DNA from: Cladopsammia gracilis
Lineage: Eukaryota; Cnidaria; Anthozoa; Scleractinia; Dendrophylliidae
Assembly: GCA_022457155.1 (NCBI GenBank)
Contig: JAJGOT010000467.1
Coordinates: forward strand, 62,001 to 126,000
Reading direction: 5' to 3'
Length of the DNA: 64,000 bases
Shown: positions 47,106 through 55,778 of the stretch, one piece after another
How positions within the stretch are numbered: the stretch's first letter is position 1
Layout: every line of letters begins with the position of its first letter
The notes under the pieces: model-generated
What the model was told of the DNA's origin: nothing
Database searches by the model: none
The model's input: only the letters and a program-made list of their open reading frames with translations
Program-made: the position numbers and the translations under genes

Positions 47106-48107
47106 ATGAGTTGTCTTTCCTTTCGCAGAAAGCCCCAAGAGACAATATTCTTATGCAGGCGAAGCCGTAAACTCCTCGAGCATGTCAGCAGTGATCTATC
47201 CTCAGAAATTCACTGGCTTCTTCCTGACAATATCTGGCTTCGAATATTTTCATTTTTGTCGCTACAGGAAAGAATTCAAGCTTCATACACTTGCAGACGA
47301 TGGAACAATCTTTGCAAAGATTCCTTATTTTGGCGCGAAGTTGACTTCTCATTTTGTAGCTCCCAACAAATTACAGACGAAGTAGTCAGAGCTATTACGT
47401 CATACTCAATGGGAATCCAAAGCATTGACTTATCAGGTGACCACTGCGAGCCAATCACCGACGAGGCTGTAGTTCACGTGGCGCGTTTCTGTCAGCGCTT
47501 GCAGAGACTGAATATCGCTGGAAGAAATGGAGTTTCAAATCGCGGGCTCAGTTTGATAGCCAAAAACTGCCCCCTCTTAAAAGAGCTGAACGTCGAGAAA
47601 TGCGATGGAATCAGCGACAAGGGAATCAAGTCAATCGCTAAGAAATGCCGTAATCTCAAGATTCTTTCACTTGCGTCATGTAGCAAAATCAGTGACAAAA
47701 GCGTGCGAGTCGTTGCCCAAAAATGCACGAATCTACAAAGTTTGAACATCGCGGGTTGTAGTGGAGTTTCCGATAAAAGCCTCATGAGCATTGGCAAACA
47801 CTGTCACTCGCTACGAAACATCAACCTCAAAGACATCGATGGTATTACCTTTTATGGTATAGAAAGCCTGGTCAGCGGCACCCCTGAAATTACGCATGTG
47901 CGCTTAGGGATCATCCGGGACGCTCAGAACACGATGGTCGCTCTGCAAATCATCGTTAAACACTGCGAGAAGCTGCAATTTCTTAGTTTTCAACATTTTC
48001 ACAGGAGCGGGGGTGTGGCAGGAGGGGTACGAAAAATGAACAAGAAAAAGCTTGGTGCTTTTATTAATAGTCTCAATGCTTGTGTAGTTTCAAACAATAA
48101 CCGATAA
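47106..48107 (+). CDS. F-box and leucine-rich repeat protein (FBXL type)
   Basis: A 333-codon uninterrupted frame from ATG 47106. The F-box is at about residues 38-82 (LLPDNIWLRIFSFLSLQERI, CRRWNNL, FWREVDFS). It is followed by five or so cysteine-containing leucine-rich repeats of about 26 residues (LQRLNIAGRNGVSNRGL, LKELNVEKCDGISDKGI, LKILSLASCSKISDKSV, LQSLNIAGCSGVSDKSL) to about residue 240, then a less regular tail. Such proteins are substrate receptors of SCF (Skp1-Cul1-F-box) ubiquitin ligases: the F-box binds Skp1 and the repeats bind the target. The substrate cannot be told. A strong acceptor-like site (pyrimidine tract plus CAG at 47126-47128) sits just inside the ATG, so the true first exon may lie upstream and the first seven residues may be intron. 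Confidence 0.85.
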   Translation: MSCLSFRRKPQETIFLCRRSRKLLEHVSSDLSSEIHWLLPDNIWLRIFSFLSLQERIQASYTCRRWNNLCKDSLFWREVDFSFCSSQQITDEVVRAITSYSMGIQSIDLSGDHCEPITDEAVVHVARFCQRLQRLNIAGRNGVSNRGLSLIAKNCPLLKELNVEKCDGISDKGIKSIAKKCRNLKILSLASCSKISDKSVRVVAQKCTNLQSLNIAGCSGVSDKSLMSIGKHCHSLRNINLKDIDGITFYGIESLVSGTPEITHVRLGIIRDAQNTMVALQIIVKHCEKLQFLSFQHFHRSGGVAGGVRKMNKKKLGAFINSLNACVVSNNNR

Positions 48108-48368
48108 AATGAAGCTGAAACAGTAGGGAATTTACGCCCGGTGAATATTCGGGACGAATATTTAGCCCTTCTGCTCAAAGAAACGGTCAAGTTTAGTCAA
48201 ATTCAATATTAAATTAAAATAGGAATTAAAAGTAGCGTTCAATAGCTTTAATTTAAATAATAATAATATTGCATTTCATTCACAGTCTTAAAAAAGTTTT
48301 AACCAACATATATATGAACAGCACCGCACCGGAAAGTATTGCTCAAAAACTTTCATCCACAGACATTT

Positions 48369-48627
48369 AGGCCGTGTTCTATTGGGATCAACCATTTTCG
48401 GTTGGTTGGGTTGGTTGGATTTTTTCGTGTTCTATTGGGAAAAAACCGTTTTCGGTTGGTTTGGTTGATCAAACATTTCAATCAGCTCTGAACTTGGTTG
48501 AAATGGTTGAAATGGTTGAAATGGTTGAAACCGAAAATGGTTGAAAAGTGTTCTATTGGGACACCTCAACCAAATCAACCAAAACCGGTTTAGGTTGAAA
48601 CGGTTGACCCCAATAGAACACGACCTT
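48369..48627. mobile_element. MITE with CGTGTTCTATTGGG ends and GGTTGAAAT repeats
   Basis: The ends are inverted (GGCCGTGTTCTATTGGG at the left, CCCAATAGAACACGACC at the right). The GTGTTCTATTGGGA word occurs again at about 48428 and 48549. Between them a GGTTGAAAT unit is tandemly repeated four times (about 48492-48528). No ORF. Confidence 0.7.
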
Positions 48628-48767
48628 AAAAAGATTCGAGCCACCTTGTGCAGCAAAAAAAAAACGGTACTGTAGGGGACAATATATTGCTCAATGTTTT
48701 TCTTTTGAATGGTCAAATTTTATGATTATATCCACACACTCAAACGTGATTGCCTAAAATATCTCGG

Positions 48768-48960
48768 GCCACGCTCTCGACCAATCAGAAGTAAAACCAT
48801 TACCAGTTGTGCGTTGCTCGCACGCGTTTTCCCGCGCTTAGAGTAGTGCCGGCTCATGCGTGTATCTGCTTCAAGCTCTGATTGGTTGATTCGATTACCT
48901 GCTTTGGTTTTGATTGGTCAGAGTAATTACTTATTTTAATTACACTCAACTTAATACCGC
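48768..48960 (-). repeat. Inverted copy of the GCGCGGGAAAACGCGTGC repeat
   Basis: Contains GCTCGCACGCGTTTTCCCGC and flanking CCAATCAGA/TGATTGG words, the reverse of 7210-7440 and 45630-45830. Confidence 0.65.
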
Positions 48961-49039
48961 CTAACTCGCCCTTTCTGCAAAAATTTACACTTGTTAACAA
49001 TTAAAGTATAAGCAACTTAAAAGCAAGGGTGAAAACATT

Positions 49040-49115
49040 GTATATTTGTTTTGTACCACATTTCAGCTGGCCATACCAGTCTTCTTCAGGTATAAGATGT
49101 CACTAAAATTTACAA
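49040..49115 (-). mobile_element. Penelope-like terminal repeat fragment, antisense
   Basis: On the minus strand: CTGAAGA, an AGACTGG...CCAG stem and GAAAT, the same hammerhead-like order as at 14129. No coding part adjoins. Confidence 0.55.
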
Positions 49116-49996
49116 TGTGATGTTCGATGAGATATACAAAGAGAATTTCGCAATACAGAAGAATTTCGTTATACAGAAAATAGACTGTGGAAGGTAATGG
49201 CAAAATCGAAAATATATATTATAAATATTATATTATAAATATTAGCTTTATAGAACTGAGTGCCAACAGACTAGTTTCTAAGGGAATTAGTTGTATGTCA
49301 GAGTTAGAATTGTAAGGGTCAAAAAAGAAATGTTCTGCAATAGTAGTAGGTTTAGATTTTAAATTAGATCTGTCAAGTGATCTTCTGTGTTCGTTACAGT
49401 GTTATTATGGGAGGTAGATCCTTTTTTACGATACTCCAGATGTAGTTATTCCTAGCAATAGCTATGTAATCCCAAACTTAAGGGAACATTTTTTATGATT
49501 TCTTTTTATAAAATCGCCAAATCAGATTGATTTGTTTAGCAGACGGCACTTTTATTAAATGAAAATATTTGAACTCATTTTTTATTTGATAATCAAGCGC
49601 AATTGACTCCGAAAACAATTTTTTCAGCATAAATGGCTGACAGAGAGAAAATACTATGTTTATCTTCCTCCAAAGGAAATGGTGAACAAAAGTTTTTAAT
49701 TTCATAAGAAATAACAAGTAAGTGAAAAGGAAACATTTTGTGTTTTAAAATTTGCAATTTCCTTCAGAATGGAATAGAAATATTTATTAATATCAGGAGA
49801 CTATTAATACGTTATTAATTTAAAGGCAAAATAAAAGATATAAAACTGTTGAAAACAAAGGCGTGTGATCTTTTAACATAAGCTGTTATTGCACTGACCG
49901 ACGCCTTTACTTAAACGTTACCCCCACCCACCCCCCACTCCCAGGGGGGGGGGGGGGGGAGTAAAAATAAGTGTGTTGGGCTGCAGATGGAAATGA
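49116..49996. other. AT-rich non-coding stretch
   Basis: No gene seen. TATAAATATTATA repeats at 49205-49245 and a C/G homopolymer pair at 49921-49960. Confidence 0.4.
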
Positions 49997-51276
49997 ATCC
50001 TCGGTAGGAAAAAAGATGTCGACTGGTACATTTACCCATAATTCTTAGCGCACAAAAACCTTAACCCTAGAACTGCCACTTATGTTTTGTAATCTCCAGC
50101 AATTTTCCAAAGGTAAACAAGCTTCGGGATCCTTTGGTTCCATATAAGGAGTTAATAAGAAAACATTCGCTGTTCTAAAAAACAGAGGGCTCAAGCTGTC
50201 CCGTGACATCAGCCTTGACAACGGTTTTCGTTCGGCTAGCGAGTATTCGAACTCGAATCAGGTCGGTGTTACAAGTTATGAGTGCTTTTTCGAGCCATTT
50301 TCCTCTGCAGAAGCCCCCAGGCTGGCATCCTAAAGCTGGAATGTGGGTAGAGGCAAGCCTCTGAACGAATACAGAGGTGAAAGGTGGTTTCACGCCGACT
50401 GAGACGCCAAACATGGTTCGAACCTGTTATGGCGGCTCACGAGTGAAGCTGTCTCTCTGGCCGTTCTGTGGATGGATTCCGCGACCTACCTTAGCAATTT
50501 TGGAAAGTTTTGACCTCTAAAGAATGCAGTCGGTACAATATTTTGCCGGGAGGAGCGGGTGGCTCGACACTTATAAGATCTTATAAAAAAAACTATAAAA
50601 TAGGATTTGGTAGCCTTCCATGCGCTCGGTACGGCCTCATTACCCATAATTCCTTTCGGGGGTAGAGAAGGAAAACGGAAGTTTGCTGGAATGGTCTTAA
50701 TAAAATGGCTGTTGCTGGGCCGCCTAAAAGAGGAATAGGACAAACTTGTGATGAATGCAAAGGACTTCGATTGCGATTCGCTGTAAAATTAAGCTTTTGG
50801 TTTCAGAAGAAATTTTTGCATTAAAAAATGAAATATAAAGATGAATGTTTTTTGGTGTTGTTGTGGCACGTACAAAACGTGCGTTTTTGCTTTCGCTGTA
50901 AAACAAACGGTAATACTCGACAAAAATCGGGACTTTTATTGGGTTTATTGGGTTTCATGAAGTGAAACATTTACCAGGATGATCTGTCAAGTCATCGTTA
51001 GCACCATGTTTACAGAACTGAGAAAGTTATAATTTTTCAAAGCAGTACTGTATTTAAGGCCAATTTAATCGGCCATGGTAGATCTAGGGTTAACAACGTT
51101 CATAAAAATGTAAAGAAAAGTTATAAAATCTTCAAACCTAGTCTACACATTGTCCTTAGTACTGGAACAAATATTGTAAAAAATTGGCTTTCTTTGTGCC
51201 TTGTGTGCTGTGTTAGGTCCGCAAGGTATTGTGGTAAAATGAACAGCCGCCATCTTTTTTCCTACGGTGGATTGCA
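49997..51276. mobile_element. Second copy of the CGGTAGGAAAAAAGATG MITE, interrupted
   Basis: Its two halves (49997-50064 and 51090-51276) together match 17118-17365 at nearly every base. The halves are separated by a TTAA-flanked element of 1025 bp. Confidence 0.85.
50065..51089. mobile_element. piggyBac-like non-autonomous element
   Basis: The ends begin CCCTAGAACTGCC and, inverted, CCCTAGATCTACC. TTAA is duplicated at 50061-50064 and 51090-51093. The related MITE at about 17182-17190 shows the single-TTAA empty site (CCTTAACAACG). CCC ends plus TTAA are the piggyBac signature. I find no transposase gene inside, only short frames. Confidence 0.85.
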
Positions 51277-51544
51277 ACTGAACTGAAAAATCGGGCCAAT
51301 TGTTTTCAAGTTTGCCTTGCGTCTCGGATCATTCACTAACTCAGATTACAGTCGATTCTCTGTTCGAAAATTCACTTGATATCTTTCCCTTATCGTTCTA
51401 TAAGCATTTCGTGTATGACAAAGGTACATGGCAACAAGCATAACTTTTTTCTATTACGGCTCACCAATCATTTCACGTGTGAATGTTTGTCAACCACGCG
51501 CTTTCACTTTCAAAGAATCAACTGAAACCCACGCGCTCATAAGG

Positions 51545-52148
51545 AGGCGCGGTGGTCTAGTGGTTAGCGCGTCGGACTTTCAACTTGAAGATCAGTGGTT
51601 CAAGCCTGGTCTCTGGTCAAGCCCAAATCATACCGTCCAGAAGGACGTCGGACACCTTACTGAGACTTATATAACGGAGTAACTGGTAGCTTTCAGTTGG
51701 GGTTAGGGGTAGCAGTTTATATAGTTAAATTTAGGACTAAGCAACCCGAGAAGCTAGGTGGAACAGTAGTACGGAGGCCTATGTAAGCCTAAGCCTAGCT
51801 GAGGTCACAGGTTCAATCTTGAGTGGGGATTTTAGATTTTCTTTTTTACACTAAAACATTTATTGAAAATATAATTCTAAGTGTCGACATTACGTTATGT
51901 AAGTCTCAATAAGGTGTCCAACGTCCTTCTGGACGGTATGATTTAGGCACAACCCTGGTCTCTGCCGTTGTGCTGTTTCCTCAGACAAGAAACTTTGCAC
52001 CACGTTGTCTCTCTTCATCCAGATGTATGCTGGGGGTAAATTTTCGATGGACTAGCATCCCATCCGGGGGGAGAAGTAATACTCTCAGTCGCTTCATGCT
52101 ATAGAAACCGGGTTAAGCTTCGGCAGTCAGTATGAGCCATTAGGCTTG
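51545..52148 (+). mobile_element. tRNA-derived SINE, full length but split by a MITE
   Basis: The head GGTGGTCTAGTGGTTAGCGC and B-box-like GGTTCAAGCC at 51553-51610 resemble a tRNA promoter. The body resumes at 51954 with CTGTTTCCTCAGACAAGAAAC, ATGGACTAGCATCCCATCC and GAAACCGGGTTAAGC, ending GAGCCATTAGGCTTGTG. The same family recurs at 61840-62124 (-), 62239-62425 (-) and 62901-63177 (+). Confidence 0.8.
51616..51953. mobile_element. Mutator-like MITE inside a SINE, 11-bp duplication
   Basis: The terminal arms exceed 50 bp and include AAATCATACCGTCCAGAAGG. The SINE bases CCTGGTCTCTG are duplicated at 51605-51615 and 51954-51964. An 11-bp duplication with long arms fits Mutator-like elements. 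The interior holds a tRNA-like stretch (GGTTCAATC B-box-like word near 51810), perhaps a captured SINE head. Confidence 0.8.
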
Positions 52149-53182
52149 TGAAGACTTTCCTTTTATTACTCATTGCGAGATTTGGCGTCCCCGCATGAGA
52201 ACGAGTGTGAAGTTTCTGGAAGTTTGACGCGTGAAATCACGGCGGGTTTGCCAACTTAAGTTTGTCGTGTGAAGGCCGCTTTACGACATACATGAAAAAT
52301 AACATCACACGTTGCTATCTTTTACGTCTGTCTGATTCGCTCATTTTCTCTCATTGCCTTCTAAATTGAGTGGTTGGTCTGGGGGGGGGAGGGGAAGCAG
52401 GGAGCAGTTACCCAGGAGAATGGGGGTAGGAAATCCACCGGGAGGCGGGAAATGAGAGAGCGAAAAACCTCAGCCTTGTCCCCGGGTTGTCCCCGGACCT
52501 CAGCGCACTGAGCGCGCGTAGGCGAGGGGGTTTGAACCGAACGCTAGACGGTGATGTCATATTCGCCTGTAAACGAGGCAGGGGAAATGGCGAGAATGGA
52601 AAGGAATGGAAAAAATACAATATTAGGTGATAGATTGTAAACAGAAACATTTAAGTAATGATCCGCATAAAAAGGAAAGCGCCAACGGCCATGCACGATG
52701 GAATGTCAACTTTTTCCATTGTTACAACTAGTGATCTCATTGGTCTAGACTCGAAAACCGCTAAAAGGTTAGGATTCAAGGTGCATTTTGTCTATTTTTT
52801 TAAGGTTTCAAGCAATCTGAGACCCAATCGCACAACATGCAAGTTTTAAAAGATATTATATTTGGTGAACTTCATCAAAGAAGCAAACTTATTAGCTATT
52901 GTCTTCTGCTATTCTGATTGGTTAAGCACGAACATTTCCTAAAATTTATTTGACGCAAATGGATTATCTTTATTTTTATAATGACATATAATTATGAACC
53001 ATCAGCTCTTCCTCTATTCTTGAAATCAAAGATATTCTATGTGGGGAAGAGCCAATGCCGCAGAACAATGAAGTTTGCAGTAGTTCTTCTGTGGAGCAAT
53101 ACTTAAATGCAGAGGACTCAAGCCATCAAGGAAATGGGAGCGAGGAGCACTGCACTGTACTGTTAATGATAGGTGAATCGGG
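52149..53182. other. Non-coding stretch without clear gene
   Basis: A GC-rich patch at 52380-52570 (runs of G, CCCCGGGTTGTCCCCGG) may be a repeat end. Short frames elsewhere match nothing I know. Confidence 0.4.
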
Positions 53183-53662
53183 AAGTTTAAAGTGCCTATC
53201 ACCCCTAGAAAGTTATTTTCAGAATCAACTCTCTGTACATTTAATAGTTGAGTGGTAAAATATTTCTTGTTTTGAACGTCGTGTTAGCGAGTTATAGAGA
53301 TTTGAATTTACAAAATGCTAATTAGATGAAGTCAACCCGGGAATCATTTATTATACAACTACTTGTTTTCACCTCCAAGTAATATTTTTTAAGAATCAAT
53401 TGACTATCCACAGTTTATTTTTAGTATTTATCAAATTAATTATCCTCAAGCTGTAAACTGCGCATTGTAAATTGGCGTAGAAATAATGGCAAATTCTCGG
53501 GTTGACGTCATCTAATTAGCATTTTGTAAATTCAGATCTCTGCAACTCACAAACGCGATGTTCAAAACAAGAAATATTTTACCATTCAACTATTCAATGT
53601 ATACATAGAGTTGATTCTCAAAATAACTTTGTAGGGGTGACGTGGACAGGCACTTTAAATTC
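53183..53662. mobile_element. Foldback element with about 165-bp inverted arms
   Basis: Left arm 53183-53346 and right arm 53495-53662 are diverged inverted copies (TTTAAAGTGCCT at the tips, AATTTACAAAATGCTAATTA and GTCAACCCG inward). The central spacer is about 150 bp and AT-rich. Confidence 0.75.
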
Positions 53663-53973
53663 CTAGCCGTCTTCTCCTTCTCTATAAATGATGTAACAGC
53701 TGGAACTTTGTTCCACCTAAGTGAGAACTTGGTCTTCAAAATTTGCAAATGTTTTAGTTTTCCTTAGTCTCTTACTGGTTTGGATATTTAACAATGTTTC
53801 TGTTGTTTAAAGATGTGCTTTTGCGGAATGAGCTTATTAACAATTTGTACAAGTAAAGTAAAACTTTATTTAATCAGGGTGGTCCTTTCAGCTCGAGGCT
53901 GGTATCCATAGGGGCCCTGCGTCTATCTACGCCTATCTATCAGCCATCCATCGGCCATCTTTCATAGTTAATA

Positions 53974-54442
53974 GAACGTTTGCCCGTAATCCGGTTTTAA
54001 TATGATAATGAGTTCAGTAACATGCTAATGAGCTTTCAACATTCTTATGAGGTGACTTCTTTTAAACTGAAGGGAGCTTAAGCAACGACGACGGCAACAC
54101 CAAGGAAAACGTCACTTGAAAAAAGGATTTGTGCTATTTTAAACTACTTTGTAGTTGTTCCAAGTTGTTTAAAGCCTGTTTAGTTTGTCTAACGTGACTG
54201 GATTATGCAGGATCTTAATTTGTAGGTGTGGTTTCAAGTTCGTGTGTTCACGTTCTCCTAAGGTTTGCAAAAGGTGAAAAAATGATAAAACGTGTGATTT
54301 CATTGAGTAAAATTGGTTCAGCGCACATTGCAGCGGTGGTATTTGATATTTTAATACAAGTCAACGCGTTATAATGTTAAAAGCTCATTAGCATGTTACT
54401 GAACTCATTATCATATTAAAACCGGCTTACGGGCAAACGTTC
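53974..54442. mobile_element. TA-flanked MITE with about 60-bp inverted repeats
   Basis: The ends GAACGTTTGCCCGTAA extend inward as CCGGTTTTAATATGATAATG and match the right arm inverted. TA is present on both sides (53972-53973 and 54443-54444). Likely a Tc1/mariner-type non-autonomous element. Confidence 0.75.
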
Positions 54443-54550
54443 TATGGCCTTGTCGATTTTCCCTTTTCAATATTTATATTGCCTCGGTTATGTTGGTAAC
54501 AAAGTTGTACGTTGTTTCCTGGCTTTTCAGTTCTTTGTTCTCCTATATAG

Positions 54551-54691
54551 CTAGGCCTTGTGTTAGCCAAGTTACTTCATACCTACTCCAGTTTTGTGTC
54601 CATTCAAATTCTTATTCTGATAGCAGTGGATCGATTTGGAGCTATTCTATTTCCTCTTTGTTTCCCACTCATCAATTGCTTTCCATCATTC
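54551..54691 (+). pseudogene. Rhodopsin-class GPCR fragment (TM3 region)
   Basis: The frame reads LGLVLAKLLHTYSSFVSIQI, then LILIAVDRFGAILFPL. This looks like the end of extracellular loop 1, transmembrane helix 3 and its cytoplasmic DR motif (here VDRF) of a class A receptor. A stop precedes it and the frame is cut off where a repeat end (CAGGCTGCG) begins at 54692. No other receptor parts are visible, so it is a remnant. The similarity is short and rests on pattern recognition. Confidence 0.5.
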
Positions 54692-54854
54692 AGGCTGCGT
54701 TGTTTGGGGAAAATTGGAATCCGGATTCTTGAATCCAAAAAAGGATTTTTTTTTTACTAAAATCCAAAAATGAATCTTGAATCCGTTGAATCCATACTTC
54801 GGTGAGATTTTTGAGATCAAACCTCAATCCGGATTTTAGATTCGTGATCTGAGC

Positions 54855-54897
54855 GTTTTTTTTTTTTTTTTGTTGGGGGGGGGGGGGGGGGGGGGGC
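54855..54897 (+). repeat. Poly(T)-poly(G) tract
   Basis: About 16 T, then about 20 G after a GTT break. Homopolymer lengths may be unreliable. Confidence 0.85.
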
Positions 54898-54956
54898 ATG
54901 GATTCGAAAAAAGAACATCTGACAAGCGGTCTTCAGTTTCTTTTACGATTTCATAT

Positions 54957-55626
54957 CATGCGTGTTGGATGCAAACGGAACACCGTTCAACACGACTATG
55001 TTCTCCATGGTAAAGTCTTGGCATCCTGTGACTCGACTAAATATTTAGGTGTTACTGTGTCTTCTGACATGAGATGGAATAAACATGTTGATACTGTAAC
55101 AAAAAAGGCGAATAGCACCTTGGGTTTCTTGAGAAGAAATCTCAAAATAAGTTCGGTCACTCTTAAGACTCTAGCATATAAGGCGCTAGTTCGTCCTACC
55201 ATCGAGTATGCCGCAACAGTGTGGGATCCGTATACGAAGTCAAACATTTATAAATTGGAAATGGTTCAGCGCAGGGCAGCTAGGTTTACCTTAAACAGAT
55301 ATCATCAAACATCTAGCGTCGGTGATATGTTAGACCAGTTGAGCTGGGAATCGCTAGAGAGCAGAAGGAGGGCCATGAGGCTATGTATGATGTTCAAAAT
55401 TCACCACAATCTTGTTGCTCCAGATGGGCTGGATAGAATGGAACCAATGCAAAGGAAGAGCAGGCACTGTAATTCTTTGAGTTACAAAGTCCCAAGATCA
55501 AAAACGAACTTCCATCTCTACTCCTATTTCCCAAGAACAGTCTTCCAGAACAGTCTTCCAGACGATGTAGTGCAAGCATCGACCTTGGCCTCCTTTAAAC
55601 AGAGGCTTGCCAGTCTTGATTACTAG
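54957..55626 (+). pseudogene. LINE reverse transcriptase, C-terminal fragment
   Basis: The frame (usable from about 54898, family-like from about 54957) shows the segment after the RT catalytic core in Jockey/CR1/Rex-type LINEs: YLGVTVSSDMRWNKHVD, KKANSTLGFLRRNLKI, ALVRPTIEYAATVWDPYT and RRAARFTLNRY, ending in a stop at 55624-55626. The element is 5'-truncated: endonuclease and RT core are gone. The frame itself is open. Confidence 0.8.
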
Positions 55627-55744
55627 ACATGACCACTCCTTTCTTTATTTATTGATTTGTTATTAATTAAGTTTTACTGCTATTATTGTGAATGTACATT
55701 TTTAACGCTTGCGAAAATCTTCAGAAGTGAAGGAGGCAAGTTTA

Positions 55745-55778
55745 ATGGAAGAAGAAGAAGAGCAAGTCAATGATTCAG
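55745..55778 (+). CDS. Chimaerin exon 1, coding part
   Basis: ATG plus a run of glutamates ([11 protein letters not shown]), donor GGTAAG at 55779, phase 1. It joins exon 2 to give a Glu codon. It lies between two CAGGCTGCGTT inverted repeat ends, so an alternative upstream first exon is possible. Confidence 0.6.

Noticed and set aside
53055..53258. 67-codon frame near 53.1 kb
   Set aside because: It runs into the arm of a foldback element and has no recognisable domain or splice support.
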